64,000 nt of DNA from Lacticaseibacillus sharpeae JCM 1186 = DSM 20505 (GTDB lineage: Bacteria > Bacillota > Bacilli > Lactobacillales > Lactobacillaceae), in NCBI RefSeq assembly GCF_001436225.1, contig NZ_AYYO01000037.1, positions 1 through 64,000 on the forward strand, in the 5' to 3' direction. Under the pieces are notes generated by a model. It searched no databases. It was given only the letters and a program-made list of their open reading frames with translations, and had not been told where the DNA came from. The position numbers and the translations under genes were made by a program. Below are positions 41,428 through 50,561 of the stretch, piece after piece; position 1 is the stretch's first letter; each line of letters starts with the position of its first letter.

Positions 41428-42278
41428 CAGCGGTGCACCTGCCGGCCAGCGTACCGGCCGTGGTACGGCTGGTTTGCCTGGTCCACCCACTTATGCAGGT
41501 CAGCTGGCGCGATGTGATACTGCCGATCCATCCGCTGGGCGAACTGGTCCCAATCTTGACCCGCATAATTGTCGTAATTCCCCCGCGCACGTTCCCGCGT
41601 AATGTAGCGGCGCAGTGCGGTCATGAACCCCCGCTTTTGGGCCAGATTCAGGTCCATAAAGGTGGCCCGGCCCGTGTCGGTCATCGCATTGGCATCATCC
41701 ATCTCCGCCTGCTCACCCGACCCGGTGAAGAAGGCGCGCACGGTGATGACGATGAACAGAATCATAGCAATCTTCGGGTAGAAATACGCCAGGACAATGT
41801 TGGCCAGAATGAGTCCGCCCAGTTCCAGGTTGTGGTCGCCATAAATCGCTTGGTACATCTTCGCCATGTCGTCGCGCTCCGTGTACTTGCTGTGCACAAT
41901 CTGCTTAACGATGATCCGCAAAATGAAGGTGACGATGAGGTACAATCCGCCATACATCATCACCGACGTGTTGGTTTCGACGCTGGTCATGATCCGGGTC
42001 TGCGCCGGCACCAGGCTGAGCACGAACATCAAGATGAGGTCCCAGATGATGGTCTTGCGTGCCACCGTCTCCACTTCCGCAAAAGCCTGTGCATGCTGGT
42101 ACCAGATGTTAGCCACGAAGCAGAAGCTCACGGCGTAAACACCAATGGCCTTGAACATGGTCAGGTAATCCAGATTGCCGCCGTGAATGTTGATTGGCAA
42201 TTCGAGAACCATAATCGTCACGATGATGGCAATGATGGCGTCAGCAAAGGCATCAAGCCGCTTTTTGATTTCAATCAC
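41427..42278 (-). CDS. TMEM175/DUF1211-like potassium channel
   Basis: A 283-residue membrane protein. The first helix carries the family signature RLDAFADAIIAIIVTIMVLE (residues about 7-26), close to the RxxxFSD motif of bacterial TMEM175 channels, though the Ser is replaced by Ala. Six helices fit the first 200 residues, followed by a polar C-terminal tail rich in Arg, Asp and Tyr. Bacterial homologues act as K+-selective leak channels. The acetyltransferase gene overlaps its end. Confidence 0.82.
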   Translation of the reverse strand: MIEIKKRLDAFADAIIAIIVTIMVLELPINIHGGNLDYLTMFKAIGVYAVSFCFVANIWYQHAQAFAEVETVARKTIIWDLILMFVLSLVPAQTRIMTSVETNTSVMMYGGLYLIVTFILRIIVKQIVHSKYTERDDMAKMYQAIYGDHNLELGGLILANIVLAYFYPKIAMILFIVITVRAFFTGSGEQAEMDDANAMTDTGRATFMDLNLAQKRGFMTALRRYITRERARGNYDNYAGQDWDQFAQRMDRQYHIAPADLHKWVDQANQPYHGRYAGRQVHR

Positions 42279-42483
42279 TTATTTTCGCCCACTTTAATTT
42301 GATTTGCCTATTCTAGCAGTATTGGCGCCCATTTGCACCTCAGACTAAAGTCCAATAAGAATCTCGGTTTTACGAACGATGTACCGCATTGCAGAAAACG
42401 CGATAATGTTCATGTAAACAAAAACCAAATGCGCTACACTAATAGATAATTAACAAATGGCTTCGCGCCACGGAGGAAAAATC

Positions 42484-42651
42484 ATGAGTGAAAAGCTTAA
42501 ACAAATTCTCGTCATCGCCGGGATCATCATCTTGGCCATCATCCTGCTCCCAATCGTGGCGGGCATCTTCGCCCTCGTCATCCGCATTGGTCTATTCGTG
42601 GCCATCGTCGCAGCCATCTACTGGGCGTACAACAACTACATCCGCAAATAA
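42484..42651 (+). CDS. 55-residue membrane protein
   Basis: A 55-residue hydrophobic protein starting MSEKLKQILVIAGIIILAII with two adjoining helices (about 8-27 and 29-47) and a basic end (YNNYIRK). GGAGG lies eight bases before the ATG. It has its own promoter (TGTAAA, 16 bases, TACACT) and a strong hairpin after the stop. No family is recognised; small abundant membrane proteins of this kind are often stress-related. Confidence 0.75.
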   Translation: MSEKLKQILVIAGIIILAIILLPIVAGIFALVIRIGLFVAIVAAIYWAYNNYIRK

Positions 42652-42660
42652 GCGGCACCA

Positions 42661-42706
42661 ACAGCAAGAGGCCACTGCGAGTCTAATCGCAGTGGCCTCT
42701 TGCTGT
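42661..42706. terminator. 20-bp perfect hairpin between convergent genes
   Basis: ACAGCAAGAGGCCACTGCGA (42661-42680) and its exact complement (42687-42706) with a 6-base loop. There is no good T run on either side, but the extreme stability and position between convergent genes suggest a bidirectional terminator or mRNA end protector. Confidence 0.75.
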
Positions 42707-42715
42707 ATCCGGCTT

Positions 42716-43018
42716 TTATCCGGCAAATTCTTGATAGTTCAAATCTTCCCCAGCAGCGCGCACTGCTGCGATGGTCCATTCTGGGGTACCACTTGCTGTG
42801 GCCGCAATAACTACGCGTGCCCGCAACCCATTCGTTGCGCCCATGTAATTGTGCGTTGAGCGTTCAACTTCTAGTGCCACATACTGCCCCGCTTCTGGGT
42901 AACGCAAACCGTTACTCAGGACGGCAGAATAGGGCATAAATACATCCGTACCATCATTAGTTGTGATGACGCCATAGCCACGGTTCATATCGAACCACTG
43001 AATCGTTCCATAAATCAT
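42716..43018 (-). CDS. cold-shock-domain protein with C-terminal extension
   Basis: A 100-residue protein whose first 65 residues fold as a cold-shock domain: MIYGTIQWFDMNRGYGVITT carries RNP1 (RGYGVI in place of KGFGFI) and DVFMPYSAV carries RNP2 (in place of DVFVHFSAI). Aromatic RNA-binding positions are partly kept, but His in RNP2 is replaced by Pro-Tyr. About 35 extra residues (ATASGTPEWTIAAVRAAGED) follow, absent in normal 66-residue Csp proteins. The start follows AAAGGCAGGA. The promoter lies about 115 bases upstream and the leader can fold into a GC-rich stem, as in other csp genes. Confidence 0.8.
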   Translation of the reverse strand: MIYGTIQWFDMNRGYGVITTNDGTDVFMPYSAVLSNGLRYPEAGQYVALEVERSTHNYMGATNGLRARVVIAATASGTPEWTIAAVRAAGEDLNYQEFAG

Positions 43019-43133
43019 ACGTCAAATCCTGCCTTTCGGTGAGATTCAACCTACACTCATGGCGTGCGAGCCATCCTTGCGCACCGGCAGCCTCCCCCGG
43101 CATACAGGTACACATTTACTAACGCTCCAACTT

Positions 43134-43162
43134 ATAATAGCATAACGTAAATCCGAACAAAA
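43134..43162 (-). promoter_or_regulatory. promoter of the cold-shock-domain gene
   Basis: Minus-strand TTTTGT (43157-43162), 17 bases, extended -10 TGCTATTAT (TATTAT at 43134-43139). The leader of about 110 bases contains a GTGCG...CGCAC stem. Confidence 0.6.
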
Positions 43163-43453
43163 TTATTGTCATCAATAACGTCGCGTAATCCCCCTCAGAA
43201 TTACCTCGTCTATGTTATATCATCTAATATACCGATACATCAAGCTTTTCAAACGTGTTTTTACATATTTTTTCGTGATTTGTGTGACATTAATCATTTG
43301 CAATAACATCTTTTTGTAAATTTTGATAACTGAACTACCGGGTGGTAAACACTGAAAAACCCCTGCAAATGCCCATATACCAATCACAAAAATTGTCGGA
43401 ACAACTTTTCGTAATAACAGTGTGTACTAATAGTTCACGCTGTTATTTTGTCA
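43163..43453. other. AT-rich intergenic region
   Basis: No gene is supported between the csp promoter and the terminator of the cation ATPase. Short frames here lack ribosome sites. Confidence 0.6.
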
Positions 43454-43486
43454 CAAAAAAAGTTCGGTGAAATCATTCACCGAACT
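43454..43486 (-). terminator. terminator of the cation ATPase gene
   Basis: AGTTCGGTGA, loop AATCAT, TCACCGAACT; on the minus strand seven T follow. It lies 142 bases after the ATPase stop, with no gene between. Confidence 0.88.
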
Positions 43487-43627
43487 CAACCATCTTGCAC
43501 GAAAAGTATAACATTTTCCCATCAGCACGCGCTTTTACCGCACTCATCTAGACCGATGTTCATTCAGTCACGGGAAAACGTGTTACTGTTCATTTTGTCA
43601 GATTTGTTATTTGTTCCGACCAATTCG

Positions 43628-46411
43628 TTAAATCTGCGGCTTACGACTGTGATCACGCACAATCTTCTTCCGTAGCTCTTCAATCAGGAATACCGGAATT
43701 GGGATGCAGGCCAGGAAAATCCATTCCTGCCAGCCCAGAGCACCGGTTTCGAAGACATCCTGCAGCACGGGCACGTACATCAGCGCCAGCAGCAAGAGGA
43801 ATTCGGCGAAAATCCCGACGTTAATCTTGGAGTTCTTCCAAATCCCGATGGAGAAGACGGAAGCGTTCCGCGTCCGGCAGTTCATGACGTTGGCCATCTG
43901 GGTGAAGACCACCGCTGCCAGGGTCATGGTCGTAGCTTCGACGTAGATGTTGCCACTGCCGGCCAGAGCGACACTTGGCCAGCCATGCATCATGTTGACG
44001 AAGAAGTACCCGAGCGTAGAAACAGCGGCCCCAATCATCCCGTACCAAGCGAAGGCGCGCCACAGCACGTTCTTGGTCAGAATGTGTTCATTCCGGCTGC
44101 GTGGTGGTACCTGCATAATCCCGGGTTCAGCCAGTTCTGCCCCCAGACCCAGGGCTGGCAGCATGTCGGTCCCGAGGTCAATGGTCAGAATCTGCATCAC
44201 GGTCAACGGCAGTGGAATCAGTCCGCGGCTAAACAGGAACAGCACGGATGGAATGGCTTCAGCAACGTTGGAGTTCAGGATGTACATCAGGAACTTCTGA
44301 ATGTTGTTGTAAACCGTCCGGCCTTCTTCAATCGCGGCAACGATGGACGCAAAGTTGTCATCGGTCAGGATCATGTCCGCAGCATCCTTCGCCACGTCGG
44401 TCCCGGTCACACCCATCGCAACCCCAATGTCCGCCTTCTTCAAGGCAGGCGCATCGTTAACCCCGTCACCAGTGGACGCAACGATTTCGCCCATTGACTG
44501 CAAGGTGGAAACAATCTTGTACTTCTGTTCTGGTGCCACGCGGGCGAAAATCAGCTCGTCCTTGAATGCAGACTTCAGATCCTCGTCACTCATCGCAGCC
44601 AGTTCACTACCCGTAATGACGCGGGCCTTGTTGCTGGAAACAATCCCAATCTGGGCAGCCACGTTGCTGGCAACCACGGGACTGTCCCCGGTCACCATGA
44701 TGATGCGAATGTTGGCTTCATGGCATTCCTTAACGGCGGCGAAAATTTCGGGCCGTGCGGGGTCAGCCATGGCGGCCTGCCCCACGAGCGTCAAGTTCTG
44801 CTCAACAGTCTTGATGTCCCAGCTGTCGAGAGATTCTGGCACTTCACTTGCGGGTACATCCCGGTAAGCGACAGCCAGGGTCCGCAGCCCGGATTCGGCG
44901 TAGTCGCGTTCGGCGCGGCTGGCACGGTCGATATCGTTATCGACAATTGGGCGCACGCCGTCTTTGTCCAAGATGGTGGTACATTGCGTCAACATGTCAC
45001 CCAGGGAACCCTTCACGCAGATGCGTAGGCCGCCATCAGGCAATTTGTTGATGGTGGTCATCCGCTTACGGTCGGAGTCAAAGGTGAGTTCCTTAACCCG
45101 AACCATTTCCTTGCCGAGTTCGTCGGCATCGAGCCCCGCCTTTTCCGCCATGATGATCATTGCGGCTTCGGTTGGGGTCCCGAGCAGCTTCGGCGTCCCG
45201 TCGTCAGCTTGCTGTACACGGGTGTCGTTGTCCAGCGCGGAAATCTCGAGCAACAGCTTCAGTTCGGGGTGCTGGTCCAACTTAACCTTGTGTCCACGGT
45301 ACTTGATGTCCCCGTTAGCAACGAAGCCCTGGCCCGTCACACCGTATTCCTTGTGTGGCAACCAGATGTGGTTCACAGTCATCTGGTTCTGGGTGAGTGT
45401 CCCGGTCTTATCGGAACAAATCACGGTCGTTTCGCCCAGCGTTTCGACACTCGACAAATCCTTCACCAGCGCGTGCTTCTTGGCCATCCGCTGAACCCCT
45501 TGGGCCAGCGACAACGTCACGGTTGGCAGCAGTCCTTCAGGAATAAAGGCCACAATCATCCCCAAGGCGAAGATGAACGCCTTGGCCATCGGGTAGTGCA
45601 CGAACACTACGGCCAGGATGAAGAATGCCATCCCGATACCAATAGCAATGATGGACAGCTGCTGGGTCAAACGGTTCAGTTCCTTCTGCAGCGGTCCGTC
45701 CGTCTTAGTCTGGCCTTGAGTTAAGGAAGCAATCTTCCCGAACTCGGTGTTCATCCCGGTTGCCATCGCCACCGCGAGCCCGGTCCCGGCGCCAACGGTC
45801 GTGCCGGCATAAATTAGATTACTCTCGGCAAACTGACCTTCGCCGGGGTCGTACTTCACATTCTTGCTTTCCGGTACCGATTCACCGGTCAGCGCGGACT
45901 GGTCAACCTGCATTGATGATGCTTCAATCAGCATGGCATCCGCCGAAATCGCGTCGCCGGCCTGCAGGGCAAAGACATCCCCCGGAACCAGCTCAGTCGT
46001 CTCAATTTGCACCAGCTTGCCGTCACGCCGCACGTGCACGTACGTTGGCAACATCTTCATCAGCGAATCCGTCGCCTTTTGCGCGGCGAATTCCTGCCAG
46101 TAACTGAACACACCATTGATGACGTTCACGCACCAAATGGCAATCCCGAGTTCCGGCATCCCCGCAACAATCGCGATGATACCCCCAACCCACAGCAGAA
46201 TCGCCATGAGCGAGGTGAAGTTCTTGAGGAACATCCACAAACGGGACTTCTTCTTGCCTTTTTGAATTTCGTTTGGTCCATACTCTTGCAACCGGGCAGC
46301 GGCCTCGGTACTGGTTAACCCATCCCGCGACGTGTCCATTTCCTTGAGGGCAACTTCTTCGGGCTCCTTTGCGAGTTCTTGCGGAGTCTTCGTCAGTTTA
46401 CTCATATCCAT
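43628..46411 (-). CDS. P2-type cation-transporting ATPase
   Basis: A 927-residue P-type ATPase with about ten membrane helices. The actuator motif is LTGESVPESK, the phosphorylation motif CSDKTGTLTQNQMTV, the hinge TGDGVNDAPALKKADIG, and helix 4 reads VAFIPEGLLPTVTLSLAQGV. The PEGLL motif with the following VETLGETTVICSDKTGTLT resembles the P2C (Na,K-ATPase-like) group and Ca-type P2A pumps; the ion (Na+, Ca2+ or another) cannot be fixed from sequence alone. The ATG has GAAGG eight bases upstream. It is a single-gene unit with its own promoter and terminator. Confidence 0.92.
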   Translation of the reverse strand: MDMSKLTKTPQELAKEPEEVALKEMDTSRDGLTSTEAAARLQEYGPNEIQKGKKKSRLWMFLKNFTSLMAILLWVGGIIAIVAGMPELGIAIWCVNVINGVFSYWQEFAAQKATDSLMKMLPTYVHVRRDGKLVQIETTELVPGDVFALQAGDAISADAMLIEASSMQVDQSALTGESVPESKNVKYDPGEGQFAESNLIYAGTTVGAGTGLAVAMATGMNTEFGKIASLTQGQTKTDGPLQKELNRLTQQLSIIAIGIGMAFFILAVVFVHYPMAKAFIFALGMIVAFIPEGLLPTVTLSLAQGVQRMAKKHALVKDLSSVETLGETTVICSDKTGTLTQNQMTVNHIWLPHKEYGVTGQGFVANGDIKYRGHKVKLDQHPELKLLLEISALDNDTRVQQADDGTPKLLGTPTEAAMIIMAEKAGLDADELGKEMVRVKELTFDSDRKRMTTINKLPDGGLRICVKGSLGDMLTQCTTILDKDGVRPIVDNDIDRASRAERDYAESGLRTLAVAYRDVPASEVPESLDSWDIKTVEQNLTLVGQAAMADPARPEIFAAVKECHEANIRIIMVTGDSPVVASNVAAQIGIVSSNKARVITGSELAAMSDEDLKSAFKDELIFARVAPEQKYKIVSTLQSMGEIVASTGDGVNDAPALKKADIGVAMGVTGTDVAKDAADMILTDDNFASIVAAIEEGRTVYNNIQKFLMYILNSNVAEAIPSVLFLFSRGLIPLPLTVMQILTIDLGTDMLPALGLGAELAEPGIMQVPPRSRNEHILTKNVLWRAFAWYGMIGAAVSTLGYFFVNMMHGWPSVALAGSGNIYVEATTMTLAAVVFTQMANVMNCRTRNASVFSIGIWKNSKINVGIFAEFLLLLALMYVPVLQDVFETGALGWQEWIFLACIPIPVFLIEELRKKIVRDHSRKPQI

Positions 46412-46725
46412 TCACCGGTCCTTCTAGCGCGATACACCGTGTACCGCCATTACAAAGTGGTAAAACCCAACTTCGCGAACGCTATGTACGTTCTGTAACA
46501 GTATTCTAACACCAAGCGTCAAAGTAAACACTTAATCCGCAACGAAATTCGCCAAAGTTTTGCGCATTCACTTCAAGACAATTGAAGATATCTAAACACG
46601 GTTCACCCATAAACACAACAGTTCATCAACTCTCGCAACAACTTTTTATGCTAAGTAAACGTTCGTAGAAATTTTAAGCACAAGTTCAAAAATCAAGAAA
46701 ACATGTTAACTACTTTGCAAGTTGA
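46412..46725. other. upstream region of the cation ATPase gene with dyad
   Basis: AT-rich, no gene. On the minus strand an extended -10 (TGTTAGAAT) near 46502-46510 is followed at once by the dyad GAACG (46477-46481) / CGTTC (46489-46493), a possible operator or leader hairpin. I see no known riboswitch. Confidence 0.45.
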
Positions 46726-46769
46726 AAAAGAAAACAAGCACAAAATGCTCCAGGCATTTTGTGCTTGTT
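46726..46769 (-). terminator. terminator of the ABC exporter operon
   Basis: AACAAGCACAAAATGC pairs with GCATTTTGTGCTTGTT; the minus strand continues TTTTCTTTTTC. It lies directly after the exporter stop at 46774. Confidence 0.9.
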
Positions 46770-46773
46770 TGTT

Positions 46774-48546
46774 TTAGTTAAATACCATCTGTGACTTATA
46801 CAAGCCCGCATAGAAGCCCTTTTCCTCAAGCAACTGCGCGTGCGTGCCCTCTTCGACAATCCGTCCATCGCGCAGGACCGCAATGTCGTCGGCCTTCAGA
46901 ATCGTCTTCAGGCGGTGGGCGATGACGAAGCTCGTCCGGCCGCTAATGACGTTGTCCATGGCCGCCTGAATCTTCTTCTCGGTCACGGTGTCAACGTTCG
47001 ACGTTGCTTCATCGAGAATCAAAATCCGCGGATTGGTCAGAATCGTGCGGGCGATGCTGACGAGCTGCTTCTGGCCGGCGGAAAAGACCGACTGTTCGTC
47101 GCTAATCTGCGTCTGATAACCGTCCGGCAAGCTCGTGATGAAGTCGTGGATGTGGGCCTGTTCTGCGGCGGCATACATCTCGGCTTCCGTGGCGTCGGGC
47201 TTGCCGAAGCAGATGTTCTCGGCAATGGTGCCGCTAAACAGCTGCGGATCCTGCAGCACGATGCCCACGGTGTCGCGCAGCTGGGTCAGGTCGAGCTCAC
47301 GGATATCCACCCCGTCGATGGTGATGGCGCCCGCGTCCACATCGTAGAACCGGTTAAGCAAGTTGATGACCGTCGTCTTGCCGGCCCCAGTTGGCCCGAC
47401 CAGTGCGACCATTTCACCGCGCTTAGCCTTCAGCGTGACTCCGTGCAGGATTTCCTTGCCCGGCTGGTAGCCAAAGCGCACGTTGTCAATCACTACTTCA
47501 TCATGCACTTCGCTAACCGGCAAGCCGTGTGCCGGCTTAACTTCATCCGGCTGCTCGTGCACCTCGCTCACTCGGCGAGCCCCGGTGATGGCCAGTTGAA
47601 TCTGACCATACATGCTCGTCATCTGCATGATGCACTGGAAATAGTTCTGGGCGTACTGGACGAACACGACAATCAGTGCGAGCGCCGCACCGGTCGACAT
47701 GCCGCCCTGCATGACAATCCAGCTACCGCCGAAGATGACAACGGCGGATGTCAGCAGCATCATCCCGTTCATCAGGGGCTGCAGAATCCCGGACCAGATT
47801 TGGCCCCGCAGTGCCGTCTTCTTCACGGTCTGGTTGAGCGTTTCGAACCCGGCAATGGAGTCTTCCTGCAGGCCGTTCGTGATGATGACCTTCTGGCCCG
47901 TCACCTGTTCGTTGATGTACCCATTCAGCTTCCCGATGTCGTTTTGCTGCTGGTCCACCGCTTGGCTCGCCACGCGGATGTTGACCGCCGCGATGGCAAG
48001 GGCCAACGGCGTTGTCGCCAGGCCGACCCAGGCCAACGTGGTGTTCGTGCTGAACATCATGTACAACGACCCGACAATCTGGGCGATGCTGTAGAACGTC
48101 TGGACGAAGGCTTCGTTGACGGCGTTGAAAATATTGTCCAGATCACTCGTGAAGCGGGCGAGGATGTCCCCGTCGCTGTGGGTGTCGAAGTACTGCACCC
48201 GCATCCGCTGCATCTTGTTGAACAAGCCGGAACGCATTTCCCCCGTTGCCACCCCACCAATCCAGGAGAGAATCATGGAGGTCCCGAAGTCCCCGAGACC
48301 AGATAGTAGGTAGCAGAGAATCAGAATGCCGGCATCGAGGTTGAACTGGCTGAGGCTCCCCCCGCCGTTTTGCCAGGCGTGCAGGAATTCGGTTAGGTCC
48401 TGCACGGTCTTGCCGAGATATACCGGGGCTAAGGAGTTGAAGACCGCAAAGAAGATAACCACAACTACTGATGCCAGCAGCTGCCACGGGTACTTACTCA
48501 TGTAGAAGTAATAGAACTTCCCGGCCCGTTTCAGGTTCTGTTTCAT
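46774..48546 (-). CDS. heterodimeric ABC exporter, catalytic half (LmrD-like)
   Basis: A 590-residue half-transporter: six membrane helices (about 20-320) and an ATPase domain with Walker A GPTGAGKTT, signature FSAGQKQLVSIARTI (Ser-Ala in place of Ser-Gly at the start) and Walker B ILILDEATSNVD with a normal catalytic Glu. It follows the partner gene with a one-base overlap (TAATG). The pair resembles LmrCD of Lactococcus and BmrCD of Bacillus, exporters for drugs, bile acids or peptides. No TetR/PadR-type regulator adjoins it. Confidence 0.9.
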   Translation of the reverse strand: MKQNLKRAGKFYYFYMSKYPWQLLASVVVVIFFAVFNSLAPVYLGKTVQDLTEFLHAWQNGGGSLSQFNLDAGILILCYLLSGLGDFGTSMILSWIGGVATGEMRSGLFNKMQRMRVQYFDTHSDGDILARFTSDLDNIFNAVNEAFVQTFYSIAQIVGSLYMMFSTNTTLAWVGLATTPLALAIAAVNIRVASQAVDQQQNDIGKLNGYINEQVTGQKVIITNGLQEDSIAGFETLNQTVKKTALRGQIWSGILQPLMNGMMLLTSAVVIFGGSWIVMQGGMSTGAALALIVVFVQYAQNYFQCIMQMTSMYGQIQLAITGARRVSEVHEQPDEVKPAHGLPVSEVHDEVVIDNVRFGYQPGKEILHGVTLKAKRGEMVALVGPTGAGKTTVINLLNRFYDVDAGAITIDGVDIRELDLTQLRDTVGIVLQDPQLFSGTIAENICFGKPDATEAEMYAAAEQAHIHDFITSLPDGYQTQISDEQSVFSAGQKQLVSIARTILTNPRILILDEATSNVDTVTEKKIQAAMDNVISGRTSFVIAHRLKTILKADDIAVLRDGRIVEEGTHAQLLEEKGFYAGLYKSQMVFN

Positions 48547-50267
48547 TATGCGTTCCTCCCTTCCTTAGCCTTCTGCGTGGTGTAGATTTCTTGATAAATC
48601 GGACTGGACTGGACCAGCTGTTCGTGTGTCCCGCGGTCAACGACTTGCCCGTGGTCCATGACCAGAATCTGGTCGGCATGGATGATGGACGAAATCTTCT
48701 CGGCGATAATCACGGTCGTCGTTCCGGTCAGTTCGCGGGCGAGCGCTTCCTGCACGAGGCGCTCACTGCGGGCATCCAGGGCACTGGTCGAGTCATCCAT
48801 AATCAGGATGTTCGGCTTGCCGATGACCCCACGGGTGATGGCGAGTCGCTGCTTTTGGCCCCCAGAGAAGTTCGCGGAACGTTCTTCCACCGTGGCGTCG
48901 AACTCGTTGTCGAGCCGGCGAATGAATTCTTCTGACTGCGCGACATCTGCGGCCCAGCGCATGTCGGCTACGGTCGCATTCGGCTTTCCCTGCCGCAGGT
49001 TCTGCGCGATGGTCCCGGAGAACAGCGTCGCGCGCTGGAGCACCATCGAGATGCTATCACGCAGCGTGGCCTCCGCGACGTCGCGCACATCGCTGCCCCC
49101 GACCTTGATTTGGCCGCTATCGGGATCAAACAGGCGCGGAATCAGCTGAGCCAGCGTGGACTTACCCGCCCCGGTGGCCCCAACAATCCCGACCATTTCA
49201 CCGGGTTCAACCTTGAAGGATACGTCGCGCAGAGTTGGCAACGCATCCCCAGGATAACTGAACGTCACGTGGTTGAACTCAATGCTCCCGGACAATTCAG
49301 TCTCCGGCACGTCCTTGAACGCCATCGATGGCTGATGCTGCAGGACGGTACCAATTCGGCCGAGAGAAACGAAGGCACGGGTCGCCCCCGTCGCGATGAA
49401 CCCAGCGTTGATGATGGCCATGAACAGCTGCATCATGTAGCCGACGAAACTAGCGATGGCCGCCAGGTAGGCCGGGTGGTCCGTGATGTTGTGCCCAATA
49501 ATCAGGACTGCGGCCCCGATGGCGATGTTGGCAAACGCGAACACCCCGGGCATCATCATGGAAAAGATGTAGCCAATCTGGACACTGACCTTGGTCATCT
49601 TGTCAGACGCGCCGGCGAACTTCTTCTCCTGGTTTGCTTCCTGATTGAACGACTTCACCACGCGCACACCCATCAGGTTCTCGCGCGCAATCGTGTTGAC
49701 CTGGTCGATGTAGCCTTGGACCTGGCCGAATTTTTTGCCCAGCACGGTGAGCCCAATCCAGGCGATGATGGCGACAATCACGATCATCAATACGACCATC
49801 CACCACATCTCGGGGATGGTCATCATCGCGAGCACGAGCGCCCCGATGAACATAATCGGCACGCGCGCCACAATCTGCAGTGCCTGCATGATCATGCCCT
49901 GCACCTGGTTGATATCGTTGGTCATCCGTACCACCAAGTTGCTGGCGGCGAACTTCTCGATGTCAGCGAACGCGAACTTCTGCACGTGGTGGTAGATGTC
50001 ACTGCGCATCTTGGTCGAGATATTCAACGCCGCGCGGGCACTGAATATCGTGTTGGCGACCCCAGCGATGATTCCGAGGAGCGCGAGCAAGAGCAGTTCA
50101 ACCCCGTAACGGACCACCGCGTCGTTGTTGCCTTTGATAATCGCGTTCATGACGCCCTGCAACAGTTTGGGCTGCCATAAGTTGGCGAACGCATAAACGA
50201 ATGTTGCGACCATCGCTGCCACCTCGACGCCCCAGAAGCGTCTTAAGTATGGCCATAGTGTCTTCAT
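48546..50267 (-). CDS. heterodimeric ABC exporter, degenerate-site half (LmrC-like)
   Basis: A 573-residue half-transporter with six helices and an ATPase domain: Walker A GATGAGKST, signature FSGGQKQRLAITRGV and Walker B ILIMDDSTSALD, where the catalytic Glu is replaced by Asp. This substitution is characteristic of the degenerate ATP site in heterodimeric exporters and shows that this gene and the next encode the two unequal halves. The ATG at 50267 has GGAGG five bases upstream; the open frame extends to 50315. First gene of the operon. Confidence 0.92.
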   Translation of the reverse strand: MKTLWPYLRRFWGVEVAAMVATFVYAFANLWQPKLLQGVMNAIIKGNNDAVVRYGVELLLLALLGIIAGVANTIFSARAALNISTKMRSDIYHHVQKFAFADIEKFAASNLVVRMTNDINQVQGMIMQALQIVARVPIMFIGALVLAMMTIPEMWWMVVLMIVIVAIIAWIGLTVLGKKFGQVQGYIDQVNTIARENLMGVRVVKSFNQEANQEKKFAGASDKMTKVSVQIGYIFSMMMPGVFAFANIAIGAAVLIIGHNITDHPAYLAAIASFVGYMMQLFMAIINAGFIATGATRAFVSLGRIGTVLQHQPSMAFKDVPETELSGSIEFNHVTFSYPGDALPTLRDVSFKVEPGEMVGIVGATGAGKSTLAQLIPRLFDPDSGQIKVGGSDVRDVAEATLRDSISMVLQRATLFSGTIAQNLRQGKPNATVADMRWAADVAQSEEFIRRLDNEFDATVEERSANFSGGQKQRLAITRGVIGKPNILIMDDSTSALDARSERLVQEALARELTGTTTVIIAEKISSIIHADQILVMDHGQVVDRGTHEQLVQSSPIYQEIYTTQKAKEGRNA

Positions 50268-50492
50268 AATTTCCTCCCCTGAGTCGGCCAGGAAACTTTG
50301 ATCCAATCGGCACAACCCTAATGCTCAGGTGCTGGCATTTAGTAAAAATCCACAGCACTATCATTTTTAGCTTAGTATTACCTAATATAACACAATAAAT
50401 ACAGTGTGCGCACGCCTGTTTGGCAATGTCCAGAAATGATGGACAAATCACGGATTCGAAGCGCAAACCGTTAACACATCCGCTGCGGCATG

Positions 50493-50527
50493 AAAAAAAC
50501 ACACCGCGACGAAAAGTTGCGATGTGT
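50493..50527 (-). terminator. terminator of the nucleoside phosphorylase gene
   Basis: ACACACCGCGAC pairs with GTTGCGATGTGT (G-T and one mismatch tolerated); the minus strand continues with seven T. It lies 35 bases after the stop at 50562. Confidence 0.85.
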
Positions 50528-50561
50528 CAATTAAATTGCGGATAAAATTACATATTCGCTT

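Noticed and set aside
43448-43675. 75-codon plus-strand frame
   Set aside because: It overlaps the terminator and the end of the cation ATPase gene and lacks a ribosome site.
46412-46725. Possible manganese or magnesium riboswitch before the P-type ATPase
   Set aside because: The region is AT-rich and lacks the conserved yybP-ykoY or M-box elements; only a simple dyad is visible.
46840-48306. 488-codon open frame on the plus strand
   Set aside because: Antisense to the LmrD-like exporter; composition (many His, Asp, Arg) is that of a shadow frame.
49110-50180. 356-codon open frame on the plus strand
   Set aside because: Antisense to the LmrC-like exporter, very rich in His and Asp, no ribosome site.
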